Below, in pieces: positions 49,548-59,699 of a stretch of 64,000 nt of DNA. Under the pieces are notes generated by a model. It did not search any database. It saw only the letters and a list, made by a program, of their open reading frames with translations, and was not told where the DNA came from. The number at the start of each line of letters is the position of its first letter. Position 1 is the first letter of the stretch. This DNA is from Hofstenia miamia (taxonomy: Eukaryota > Xenacoelomorpha > Acoela), in the NCBI GenBank assembly GCA_004352715.1, contig SCFE01000028.1:1215465-1279464 (forward strand), in the 5' to 3' direction. The position numbers and the translations under genes are program-made.

Positions 49548-50893
49548 GGTAACGCGGAAAGTTTAGCATCAAATGTGTTTTTTCACATTTTTTATCACAA
49601 CCAGTTACAAGCACGGTGTTATTTAACCCCGCATTGTGAAAACTGATATGAACCACATTAAACCAGCAAAACACTTTTTTCATAAATTGCTAATAGTATT
49701 ATATTATAGTGCATGCATATATTTAAGAATAAATGCAAATAAAACAATGAGAAAGTATGATACATTAAATATAGATACAAAATATAAATCAATAAGCATT
49801 GGCAATTAATAAATAGGATATCCTTTGTTTTTGATAACCTGTTGGATCCTACTCGATATTGACTTTGCCAACCTCATACAGGTGTCAACCAGTCTTCAAA
49901 TCCCAAATTTATATATATATATATATACATAGACTTCCATTTTTTTCAATAATAACTTTTATGATAACTCTGGATTATTAACTCATTAAAAATTTGAACA
50001 TCATTTTTACTTTAATGTTAGTAACAAAACATAATACATGTTATATCTTCAGTACACTTACAACATTAAATGGTGTTAAAATATGCAATAAATTATTATA
50101 GCTTAGTTGATTGTTCATTATTCCCACGTATTTGTACTGAAAATAATTGAAACATTGAAACCAGTAGCTAGTATATATACCAAATTCTGCTCACTGCTTG
50201 TAACAAGCTGAAATTATATTTATTATTGTCATTTTATTTCATTATTAATACCAGAATCTAAACGTCACACATTATTCGTATTCAGTTTGCGTTTTATAGT
50301 ACTTGTATTTCTGCTCTCCTGATATTAATATTTAAAATATTGCTTCAAACTGCTTGTAGGATTTTTATTATTTTATTGTAATCATTAAAAATGTATATTT
50401 CAATGTTTTGCAGAGTTTTAGCATCGAAGTAATTGTAGAGCTAAATGTTCTCTGAATTATCAACTGTCCTCATCACTTTCATTAATTATTTATTCATTGT
50501 TTTATTGTAGTGAATTTACGATCAGTTGTTTAGGTAGCGGATGCCCTTCAATCGGAAACCTATTCTGCCGGTGAGACCATCATTCGTGAAGGTGATCCTG
50601 CTGATTGCATGTTTTTCATCGAAGAAGGCGCTGTTGTAGTACGTTGCTGTGCTGCACAACCCGACCAGGAAATTGAGCTTAAGCGACTGGATCCCGGCCA
50701 ATATTTCGGAGAAATCGCTCTTCTCCAGCGGACCACTCGTGCTGCTTCCGTATACGCTCTTGATGCAAAGGTGACTGTTTGGCGCTTGGATTTGGATGCA
50801 TACGAGCGCTTGCTCGGTCGTTGCCAAGAGATAATGAGTCGGAATGTTGATCTGTATCGAGAAGAGCGAATGAGGTTGGGACTCGATGGATGA
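27932..50893 (+). CDS. cAMP-dependent protein kinase type II regulatory subunit (three exons)
   Basis: The exons are 27932-28372 (147 codons, CAG|gtttgc), 42723-43058 (112 codons, ttttttaag|GGA ... AAG|gtatct) and 50534-50893 (ttgtttag|GTA, stop TGA). All join in phase 0, giving 378 aa, normal for this family. The N-terminus GLTELLVKFTVAVI to FASEYFSKL is an RII-type docking/dimerisation domain (about 7-43). The inhibitor site RRRSV (74-78) has a phosphorylatable Ser77, as in RII. Cyclic nucleotide pocket A is FFGELALLHGDLRSAS (E195, R204) and pocket B is YFGEIALLQRTTRAAS (E319, R328). The protein holds the PKA catalytic subunit inactive until cAMP binds, and the docking domain attaches to A-kinase anchoring proteins. 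Introns of about 14.35 and 7.48 kb carry MITEs and transposon remnants. Exon borders fall where family alignment is continuous, so no exon seems missing. Confidence 0.93.
30913..31168 (+). repeat. Direct duplication around single-N join at 31045
   Basis: 30913-31044 and 31046-31168 are the same sequence with a 9-bp indel (CTCAGCTAT) and a few substitutions. The single N between them points to two alleles laid end to end. Confidence 0.75.
32385..32670. mobile_element. Possible hAT-type MITE with internal CGGGT repeats
   Basis: The inverted ends AGAGAGTGACA and TTCGAGAGTGACA are flanked by TAAGGACT (32377-32384) and TAAGGTCC (32671-32678), 6 of 8 bases equal. Inside are repeated CCCGACCCGA and TCGGGTCGGGTTCGGGT motifs at both ends, unusually GC-rich for the region. 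Confidence 0.5.
34434..34727 (+). repeat. Direct duplication around single-N join at 34581
   Basis: 34434-34580 and 34582-34727 are near identical, differing mainly at ATTTTGTAAAT/ATTTGGAAAT and TTTTTTACCC/TTTGACACCC. They are interpreted as unmerged alleles. Confidence 0.75.
35647..35938. mobile_element. TA-flanked inverted-repeat element, 292 bp
   Basis: The ends CCGTAAATTCTCGTGCATAAG (35647) and CCGTAAATCTTCGTGTATAAG (inverted from 35938) form good inverted repeats flanked by TA. The motif ATAAGCAGCACCCCAAACTTT near the left end recurs near the right end in the same, not inverted, orientation (about 35873). The family is uncertain. The TA flank suggests a Tc1/mariner-like mechanism. There is no coding capacity. 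Confidence 0.65.
38125..38463. mobile_element. hAT-type MITE, 339 bp
   Basis: The ends start CAGGGATGT on both sides (38125 and, inverted, 38463). The flanks are ACAATGGG (38117-38124) and TCAATGGG (38464-38471), 7 of 8 equal. The interior includes poly-A/T rich arms and the small palindrome GCATGGCCAACCATGC. There is no coding region. Confidence 0.75.
40011..40041. repeat. (TA)n microsatellite
   Basis: An uninterrupted TA dinucleotide run, followed 12 bases later by a single N. Such runs flank many joins in this scaffold. Confidence 0.9.
44040..44290 (-). pseudogene. hAT transposase C-terminal fragment
   Basis: Minus-strand reading gives IAKYVNIISVSSAEAERKFF, then RMHVIVRISG, MTHLKALKM and SGELIRK. 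SSAEAER is the signature of the hAT dimerisation domain. Several stops follow. No inverted ends were found around it. Confidence 0.65.
45941..46075 (+). pseudogene. Tc1-like transposase C-terminal fragment
   Basis: It begins directly after the single N at 45940: YENGKQISTNSEQWEVIE, then CTRKSVTKSTIENSLKRW. Tc1-type transposases have V/KYENG-K/R-Q-x-S at this position after the catalytic E. The fragment is short but in one frame. Confidence 0.5.
48205..48600 (+). pseudogene. Tc1/mariner-type transposase fragment
   Basis: Plus-strand frames include VMGCWM (compare VMVWG), YVKILEY (compare YVxIL) and, near 48480-48570, GSSDSDLNSIENLPRILHEF, which aligns with the catalytic 'SPDLNPIENLW' block, E retained. 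The pieces lie in different frames with stops between them. Confidence 0.55.
48857..49425. other. Assembly gap (569 N)
   Basis: A run of N inside intron 2 of the PKA regulatory subunit gene, entered from a TA run on the left. Confidence 0.99.
49931..50045 (+). repeat. Diverged copy of the 53.2-kb repeat segment
   Basis: TAGACTTCCATTTTTTTC... to ...ACATAATACATGTTAT matches 53208-53325, 53728-53845 and 54259-54374 with several substitutions. The divergence is higher than between the downstream copies, so this is a true dispersed copy and not an assembly duplicate. Confidence 0.6.
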
Positions 50894-50904
50894 TAAAACT
50901 TTGC

Positions 50905-50910
50905 AATAAA
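50905..50910 (+). terminator. AATAAA polyadenylation signal candidate for the PKA regulatory subunit
   Basis: AATAAA begins 12 bases after the stop codon. If it is used, the 3' UTR would be very short. Confidence 0.5.
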
Positions 50911-51095
50911 TAGTTTATCCCAACATTTCTCCCTATCATCATTTCCCCTAATTTATACTCAAATCGTAGAATTATTTGCTTTTTTATTAAAGTTCACATT
51001 AGTGGGATATGTTGGGATATAATAGATCGTGATTTAAGAAATTTTTATTAATTGTTAATTTCATTAAAGGAATGACGGTGTAATTTATAATGACT

Positions 51096-51272
51096 TTATG
51101 TGCTCATCAACTTGGCACGCCTTCCTTTAATGGTTTCGCAATCAATGTCTAATTTCAGACTCCCTACCAGCATCACTTTAACTTTTTCTCTAAATTCATT
51201 TCCAGGCCACATTTGATCGCCGAAAGTTACCACATTAACATTCATGCGGATTCTTGGTTTTATGTAAATCAT
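51096..51272 (-). CDS. Unrecognised short ORF or last exon, tail to tail with the PKA gene
   Basis: The open frame runs from ATG 51272 to TAA 51096, 58 aa: MIYIKPRIRMNVNVVTFGDQ, MWPGNEFREKVKVMLVGSLK, then LDIDCETIKGRRAKLMST. A stop lies just before the ATG. The composition (balanced charge, W, D, G, GC-richer codons) is unlike the Ile/Phe/Tyr/Asn-rich translations of the AT-rich background, which suggests real or recently real coding. An AATAAA on the same strand lies at 51049-51044, about 47 bases past the stop. It could be a small gene, the 3' exon of a gene whose other exons lie to the right, or a fragment of a mobile element. I do not recognise the family. Confidence 0.4.
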   Translation of the reverse strand: MIYIKPRIRMNVNVVTFGDQMWPGNEFREKVKVMLVGSLKLDIDCETIKGRRAKLMST

Positions 51273-51513
51273 TTAAAATGCATTTTAATTATTTATTAGT
51301 TATTCAACACTTATTGACGAATCCCTTGTGTGTAACTGTGCGCCGTGATGTCATGTGGGGACTCTGTTGTGCTGTAGTAGCGTTGGGCTTTGCCAACTTA
51401 GAATAAATGTCTTCGTTTTTTAATTGTTATGTAAGATGTGTTAATATATTAATTAAATAATTTTATACCTACTTAAGTTTGATTTTCAAACCCTAGTTGA
51501 ATGCTATCTTTTT

Positions 51514-54444
51514 ATAAATAATTTTGATTTCAAGAGAGTACAGCAGCATTTGACTATCAGCGTAATAATTAATATAGTTTCATTTTTTAAGAACACAACA
51601 CTACAACTATTTACGAAGTCCTTAAACACGTTTTCTGAATAGAAGTGCTTTTCAGCGATTCGGCGGAGCTATTAATTTGGACGACTATTTTTAAATCAAT
51701 AAACTTATATATTTTGCGTGACCCGTAAACCTCAATGTTAATCGTCTCACTTCTGCAATTAGACAGCAAATTATTTAAAATAAGTAAATAATGGTATCTA
51801 GATTATCCATATTTATTGGTTTTGTTTCCGCACCGAGTTTTGTAAAAATTTATAGAAAATTGCTACAAATATGTTGTTGTTTTAGAATCTGTGGTTTGTC
51901 GGTTTTTAGGATATGTTTACTCTTGGCCCATATTTTTCTTATACATTTGTTTAAACGAAAATTGCATACATTCTTTTTTTTAATTCTGAATAAGGAATCG
52001 ATCGTTTTCTATATGCGAATTCATAGCGTTTCACACCATATGTTTTATTGGAAATGTATTGTAGATAGGTCAATATCTAAACATGTATTTTGCGATGGAA
52101 CTAGTGTTCTTTTGTTGCTGATTCACGAAATGCTATATCCTCACTCGTTAAGTTCATAGGGTTTGTAATTCATTCATATTTTGAAATGCTATATCATATT
52201 AAATGTTCAAATGTAGTTATATGCTTGATTACCATTTTTAGATTTGGTTCTTTCATGCCCTAAAAATTGAGTTGGAATGGGCTTTTCTTCAAATGAATTT
52301 GTGTGTTTGGATATTCAAAACAGAATATCTTAAGTAAATAGACTTCCATTTTTTTCAATAATAACTTTTATGATAACNTTTATAAATAATTTTGATTTCA
52401 AGAGAGTACAGCAGCATTTGACTATCAGCGTAATAATTAATATAGTTTCATTTTTTAAGAACACAACACTACAACTATTTACGAAGTCCTTAAACACGTT
52501 TTCTGAATAGAAGTGCTTTTCAGCGATTTGGCGGAGCTATTAATTTGGACGACTATTTTTAAATCAATAAACTTATATATTTTGCGTGACCCGTAAACCT
52601 CAATGTTAATCGTCTCACTTCTGCAATTAGACAGCAAATTATTTAAAATAAGTAAATAATGGTATCTAGATTATCCATATTTATTGGTTTTGTTTCCGCA
52701 CCGAGTTTTGTAAAAATTTATAGAAAATTGCTACAAATATGTTGTTGTTTTAGAATCTGTGGTTTGTCGGTTTTTAGGATATGTTTACTCTTGGCCCATA
52801 TTTTTCTTATACATTTGTTTAAACGAAAATTGCATACATTCTTTTTTTTAATTCTGAATAAGGAATCGATCGTTTTCTATATGCGAATTCATAGCGTTTC
52901 ACACCATATGTTTTATTGGAAATGTATTGTAGATAGGTCAATATCTAAACATGTATTTTGCGATGGAACTAGTGTTCTTTTGTTGCTGATTCACGAAATG
53001 CTATATCCTCACTCGTTAAGTTCATAGGGTTTGTAATTCATTCATATTTTGAAATGCTATATCATATTAAATGTTCAAATGTAGTTATATGCTTGATTAC
53101 CATTTTTAGATTTGGTTCTTTCATGCCCTAAAAATTGAGTTGGAATGGGCTTTTCTTCAAATGAATTTGTGTGTTTGGATATTCAAAACAGAATATCTTA
53201 AGTAAATAGACTTCCATTTTTTTCAATAATAACTTTTATGATAACTCTGGATTATGAACTCATTAAAAATTTGAACATCACTTTTACTTTAATGCTAATA
53301 ACAAAACATAATACATGTTATAGTTTTCTGAAAAATGCTGGTTTGTTGCAGCTTTCTGTTACAAATATTGTTCCTCATTTGTATTTCAGCGAAAANCTAT
53401 ATGCGAATTCATAGCGTTTCACACCATATGTTTTATTGGAAATGTATTGTAGATAGGTCAATATCTAAACATGTATTTTGCGATGGAACTAGTGTTCTTT
53501 TGTTGCTGATTCACGAAATGCTATATCCTCACTCGTTAAGTTCATAGGGTTTGTAATTCATTCATATTTTGAAATGCTATATCATATTAAATGTTCAAAT
53601 GTAGTTATATGCTTGATTACCATTTTTAGATTTGGTTCTTTCATGCCCTAAAAATTGAGTTGGAATGGGCTTTTCTTCAAATGAATTTGTGTGTTTGGAT
53701 ATTCAAAACAGAATATCTTAAGTAAATAGACTTCCATTTTTTTCAATAATAACTTTTATGATAACTCTGGATTATGAACTCATTAAAAATTTGAACATCA
53801 CTTTTACTTTAATGCTAATAACAAAACATAATACATGTTATAGTTTTCTGAAAAATGCTGGTTTGTTGCAGCTTTCTGTTACAAATATTGTTCCTCATTT
53901 GTATTTCAGCGAAAATATATTGTTATTTTAAGCAAAGAACTATGCATATCGGCAATATATTTTCCTCATATTTGATGTTTAATGTATCATACATTATTAA
54001 AAATATATTTGTTGACATGCCAATTAAAATGTACGGTATTAGTTAGTATTTGGACTTTGCATTTAGTAATGTCGACTTTTATACTAGTTCGCATCTAATT
54101 TTTGCTTTACTATTCTGATAAAGATATACCTGTACAGATGACTGCTGATTAGGCATAGCAACTTTTCATAACATTTATCNTAAAAATTGAGTTGGAATGG
54201 GCTTTTCTTCAAATGAATTTGTGTGTTTGGATATTCAAAACAGAATATCTTAAGTACATAGACTTCCATTTTTTCAATAATAACTTTTATGATAACTCTG
54301 GATTATGAACTCATTAAAAATTTGAACATCACTTTTACTTTAATGCTAATAACAAAACATAATACATGTTATAGTTTTCTGAAAAATGCTGGTTTGTTGC
54401 AGCTTTCTGTTACAAATATTGTTCCTCATTTGTATTTCAGCGAA
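51514..54444 (+). repeat. Segment present in several near-identical copies across single-N joins
   Basis: 51514-52377 recurs at 52379-53240 or so; 52877-53395 recurs at 53397-53915; and part of it (about 53650-53913) recurs at 54181-54444. The joins are single Ns at 52378, 53396, 54180 and 54445. Copies differ by few bases. Each full copy holds a 122-codon hydrophobic frame starting ATGGTATCTAGATTATCC, which I do not regard as a gene. Assembly duplication of one heterozygous repeat is the likely cause. Confidence 0.7.
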
Positions 54445-54445
54445 N

Positions 54446-55178
54446 ATATAGTAAAATTTCTAAGCTTTGTAAATTCACGCTCAAAATCGGGTTATGAATT
54501 TGATACATAGCGATCGAATTCGATCACTCAGGCAGAGGGTTTGCGAGTCAAAATCCAAATTCCAATCCAACCTAAGTTGTGGTTTAGGTAATAATTTCTT
54601 TGCAGAATAATTTGTTGTTGACTGGTATTGTTAAGAAATGACATTGAAACGTGAAACTCCTAGCAGGTTATGTTACAATGGATGAATTCAGTTAAGAAAT
54701 GTCATTTACACGTTTTACAGAGGGAATTAACTGCTAATGTTTTTATTCAAAAAATTCAGTTCACCAACCTATAAATCTCTAGATCTGTACCTACACTGTA
54801 CCAAAAGTTCGAATCCAACATTTAATACAGATTCGCATTCGATTTGGATTATTCGCAGGGTATTAGTTTGGAGGCAAGCCACTCGTCCTAGATTCTACAA
54901 GGGTTCATATTATTAAGTGATCAACGCTTCATTCTTTAAAAATTTGCAATCTCATATGCTAAAAGATGTTACCTCAAAAATTCTACAGTCACAGATGAAT
55001 ATTATAGCAAGGTTTAAACATTTGAATTTGAATGAATAAGTTGAAATCTCTTAGATTATTATTAGTTTTTTATATTTTTTGTTTTATTTCTAAGGGGTAA
55101 ATTCTTTTTAACCGGGTTCTATTTATTTTGTTGATTTTAAAGTTAAGATAATAATAATAATTATAATAATGTTTTCTG
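54446..55178. other. AT-rich spacer, no gene seen
   Basis: It contains CGATCGAATTCGATCACTC and several TTCGAATCC-like motifs, but no open frame or clear inverted ends. Confidence 0.35.
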
Positions 55179-55778
55179 CTGCATGAGCCATAACATCTAA
55201 TTAACTATTGCTAAAACATTTTGGTGTTCATTTGTAATAAATATTTATTAGATAATTATTTCCCTTTGGAATGTTTAAGTTTCAAATGACCATTATGTAG
55301 ATCAATATAAATAATGGCTTACCTTCAAATGCGACTAGGCCTAAATGCCCAATCTATAAAATTGGCCGTTTCCGTCTAGATCGATTATATGTTTAGCATG
55401 AACAATAATTAATTAACGGCAGCTAATTAGAACCTCAATGCAGACGAATCTAACAAGAGGGAGCATTTTCATTACGCCTCTAGCGGTAGACAGGCATATG
55501 CTTTGAAGATCTATATTTTGCTAAATTTTTCATATTTATTGTGTATCAGAAATGTTGCCAAATAGAAAGCCATTTTATTTTGAAATAGTAAATTTAATTT
55601 ATTGATCTAAAAACTTAATTAAATCAAAAAATTTGATCCACAAGGCTTACTCTTTGAGAAATATGTGAGTCAATTGAAATGGTATGAAAAATGAAGGAGA
55701 AATTTGTAGTATACATCTACAAATATTGTGGAAATAGAATTTACAATGCATTGCATTTAATGTTGTTAAGATATGCAT

Positions 55779-56836
55779 ACACTAAGAAATATTCAAAATG
55801 TTCATTAAAATTTGTTTATTCGAGTTCTTAATAATTAGGGCTTCAAAAATCTTAGTATTGGTGTTTTCATTATGATCTTTAAATATATGATTGTAAATAT
55901 CAGAATTTAAAAGCCCTATTAGATGTTCCTTAACCTGAGTTTGGAGGTTGCGCTTTGTTTCACCGATGTAAGAATGGTGACATTCTTTACACGTAAACTT
56001 GTACAAAATTGATGAAACAAGCATCTCTTAAATTGGGTCTTTGTTGCTAAATATATTACAGGTCTTCTTTGTTTCTAGTATGGGTCTTATTCTTGTGTAT
56101 CTTGAGTTCTCAATTATTTTCTTTATTCTGGAATTAAGCAGTTGTTTGTGCTCTTCAACTTCCAATATATTGCTTCTTTATCATTTGACTGATCTTGGTT
56201 ACGTCATATTATATCAGGCTTCTTACTTAGCTGTTGTTCAACATATCATTTAATTAATCTATGTGGATAGCCATTGTTTTCCATAATTTCATATAATTCA
56301 GAGTTTGATTCAATTAAATTCTGGTAATTTGAAGAAATTTTGATTATACGATTAAGTAAGCATTTGATGGTATTAATTTTATACTTTGAATCACAATATG
56401 AATGAAATGGAATGTAAAGATTGGTATTTGTTTGTTTTCGATACATCTTAGTTTGGTAGAAATAGTTATTGTATGTTATTGCAACATCCAAAAAATGTAT
56501 TTTAATGTTCACAGGGTATTCAATTGTAAATTGTAACTCTTTTAAGCAATTATTTATATAGTTCTTGAGATTTGCAACATCATCTTGGTTTTGGAATATA
56601 GTAAAAATGTCATCAACATATCTATGATATGCAATGGGCTTTGTGATTTTTAAGCCATCTATATTCTTTTCGATGATATCCATGGCAAAGGATCTCATAG
56701 TTGAACCTAATGGTGCCATTCCATCTATTTGCTCATAAATAGTTTTATTAAATATAAATTTTACGTTTAGACAAACAACATTCACTAATTTCCTTAGGGG
56801 GTTATGATTGATAGATATTTCATTCTCTGGAATTAG
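55779..56836 (-). mobile_element. Penelope-like element, family 2, first assembled copy
   Basis: On the minus strand, 56785-56246 reads as RT: TIYEQIDGMAPLGSTM (motif B), AYHRYVDDIFTIF (motif C, YVDD intact) and KIHFLDVAITYNN. After a short frame-broken linker with RIKKIIENSRYTRIRPILE comes an open GIY-YIG domain, 56024-55782: SILYKFTCKECHHSYIGETK, with the paired cysteines and His, then RNLQTQVKEH. It is cut at the N at 56837. The sequence differs clearly from PLE copies 1 and 2, so it is another family or an older lineage. Confidence 0.8.
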
Positions 56837-56837
56837 N

Positions 56838-58800
56838 CTGCATGAGCCATAACATCTAATTAACTATTGCTAAAACATTTTGGTGTTCATTTGTAATAAA
56901 TATTATTTAATAGATAATTATTTCCCTTTGGAATGTTTAAGTTTCAAATGACCATTATGTAGATCAATATAAATAATGGCTTACCTTCAAATGCGACTAG
57001 GCCTAAATGCCCAATCTATAAAATTGGCCGTTTCCGTCTAGATCGATTATATGTTTAGCATGAACAATAATTAATTAACGGCAGCTAATTAGAACCTCAA
57101 TGCAGACGAATCTAACAAGAGGGAGCATTTTCATTACGCCTCTAGCGGTAGACAGGCATATGCTTTGAAGATCTATATTTTGCTAAATTTTTCATATTTA
57201 TTGTGTATCAGAAATGTTGCCAAATAGAAAGCCATTTTATTTTGAAATAGTAAATTTAATTTATTGATCTAAAAACTTAATTAAATCAAAAAATTTGATC
57301 CACAAGGCTTACTCTTTGAGAAATATGTGAGTCAATTGAAATGGTATGAAAAATGAAGGAGAAATTTGTAGTATACATCTACAAATATTGTGGAAATAGA
57401 ATTTACAATGCATTGCATTTAATGTTGTTAAGATATGCATACACTAAGAAATATTCAAATTGTTCATAATCTTTGTTTATTCGAGTTCTTAATAATTAGG
57501 GCTTCAGAAATCTTAGTATTGGTGTTTTCATTATGATCTTAAAATTATTGGTGTTTGTGAGTGTAAATTTCAGAATTTAAAAGCCCTATTAGATGTTCCT
57601 TAACCTGAGTTTGGAGGTTGCGCTTTGTTTCACCGATGTAAGAATGGTGACATTCTTTACACGTAAACTTGTACAAAATTGATGAAACAAGCATCTCTTA
57701 AATTGGGTCTTTGTTGCTAAATATATTACAGGTCTTCTTTGTTTCTAGTATGGGTCTTATTCTTGTGTATCTTGAGTTCTTAATTATTTTCTTTATTCTG
57801 GAATTAAGCAGTTGTTTGTGCTCTTCAACTTCCAATATATTGCTTCTTTATCATTTGACTGATCTTGGTTACGTCATATTATATCAGGCTTCTTACTTAG
57901 CTGTTGTTCAACATATCATTTAATTAATCTATGTGGATAGCCATTGTTTTCCATAATTTCATATAATTCAGAGTTTGATTCAATTAAATTCTGGTAATTT
58001 GAAGAAATTTTGATTATACGATTAAGTAAGCATTTGATGGTATTAATTTTATACTTTGAATCACAATATGAATGAAATGGAATGTAAAGATTGGTATTTG
58101 TTTGTTTTCGATACATCTTAGTTTGGTAGAAATAGTTATTGTATGTTATTGCAACATCCAAAAAATGTATTTTAATGTTCACAGGGTATTCAATTGTAAA
58201 TTGTAACTCTTTTAAGCAATTATTTATATAGTTCTTGAGATTTGCAACATCATCTTGGTTTTGGAATATAGTAAAAATGTCATCAACATATCTATGATAT
58301 GCAATGGGCTTTGTGATTTTTAAGCCATCTATATTCTTTTCGATGATATCCATGGCAAAGGATCTCATAGTTGAACCTAATGGTGCCATTCCATCTATTT
58401 GCTCATAAATAGTTTTATTAAATATAAATTTTACGTTTAGACAAACAACATTCACTAATTTCCTTAGGGGGTTATGATTGATAGATATTTCATTCTCTGG
58501 AATTAGACTTATGATATGGTCTATTGTTTTTTCACCGGTATGTTTGTAAATAACGACTTCACATCAAAGCTTGCTATAAATTTTCTTTTCTTTTGTTTTC
58601 TTCAGTCTTAAGTTTGTCTAAGTAATCCTTTACAAACTTAGAATTATCTTTGAGAATTTCATTCATTTTTTCAAAATACTTACTTTTATCCGATTACCCT
58701 TATCAAACATTGAAATATAAAGAGATTCATTCCTTGCAAGTTCATTTAGGGACATATAGAGAGATCTTACCTTTCTGAAGTATTCGGTTTTCTTAGATTA
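56838..58800 (-). mobile_element. Penelope-like element, family 2, second assembled copy with 5' part
   Basis: 56838-58506 repeats 55179-56836 with small differences, for example a small insertion and frameshift in the endonuclease near 57540-57560. It then continues upstream on the minus strand with NELARNESLYISMFDKGNRI, KYFEKMNEILKDNSKFVKD and IASFDVKSLFTNIP (motif A, near 58575). An internal deletion joins the two last motifs. The element ends near a TA run at 58799-58813. The first 1.6 kb is probably one locus assembled twice. Confidence 0.75.
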
Positions 58801-58814
58801 TATATATATATATG

Positions 58815-59690
58815 TATAATTAGTTCGTACTACTGTATTAGATAAAGTTATTACTTTAATCAAACGTTCTCAATTGACGTCCTCAAAAGGAAAAAGAAAT
58901 TTGTTTGTTTTTGAAAAATTAAGAATATTCTTCCTGTTGATAATGAAAATTCCCAAGTTTTAGTCATAGAATCATCAAAGATAAACTTTGTTCAAAAATT
59001 GAAGGCTTGATTTGAAGCCCCCTCCAAACCAAATTGGATATTCGTTATGTGACAATACGCAATGCTAATAAAAGTTGCAAATTAGTTTCGAATCTCTGTT
59101 TGCAATTGCTAATGTATAAATGTTACTCTGTAAGTAATGAAAAAATAGTAATTATTTAGTAAAAGCCATAATTTTATAAAGTGTTAAATTAATTGACTTA
59201 ACAAAAAAATTTAATTGAAATTTCATATAAATGAAAATGAAAATAAAAGACAGCTGTCCATCATTTTTTATTTTATGGACAGCTGTTGGTGGAAGACGAT
59301 CATTATTAATTACGTTGAGGAGTTCACAGCACTGATTAAAACTTCAATATGTTTGAATATGAAAATATAGGCTAGCTTACATATTGATCTAAATTGGAGT
59401 ATTTTATTAAAGCAATTATTATTTGGTACGATAAAACTAGAAATTTAGGCGACGGTTATGAAAATACGTGCTGGGAAGTGCACCGCAAGTATACATTGTA
59501 CTATTGTATTATTAAATATTTACATATAGTTTTTGGAAAGTCTGTTATACAAAAAATGTTTCACTACGTTTTATTAACAATTAATGAAGTGTATCAAGCA
59601 CACCAATGGCACTTTAGATAAATAATTCTTACCATTATTTGTTTTATATATTTTAAAATAATTTAAAGTTGAAACAATACATAAATATCT
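58815..59690. other. Spacer between PLE and Tc1-like element
   Basis: No gene was recognised. It holds a 12-bp perfect hairpin (59250-59286). Confidence 0.35.
59250..59286. repeat. 12-bp perfect inverted repeat
   Basis: ACAGCTGTCCAT and ATGGACAGCTGT are separated by a 13-base T-rich loop. Each arm contains the palindrome ACAGCTGT (an E-box core CAGCTG). The function is unknown. Confidence 0.6.
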
Positions 59691-59699
59691 ACATTACTA

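Larger units (their letters stand above)
43059..50533 (+). other. Intron 2 of the PKA regulatory subunit gene
   Basis: The 7.48-kb intron contains a hAT transposase remnant, two Tc1-type remnants, TA microsatellites at 45885-45915 and 49513-49544, a 569-N gap and a dispersed repeat at 49931-50045. An imperfect inverted pair TTTGTCTCTTTTA/TAAAAGAGACAAA lies at 47809-47821 and 47880-47892. No further exon is needed to complete the protein. Confidence 0.75.

Noticed and set aside
48704-49683. Long minus-strand frames of 240-290 codons
   Set aside because: They consist almost wholly of unknown bases in the 569-N gap and TA microsatellite.
51791-52159. 122-codon plus-strand frame, repeated at 52659-53027
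   Set aside because: Hydrophobic, biased composition typical of T-rich background; the repetition comes from duplicated assembly and not from selection.
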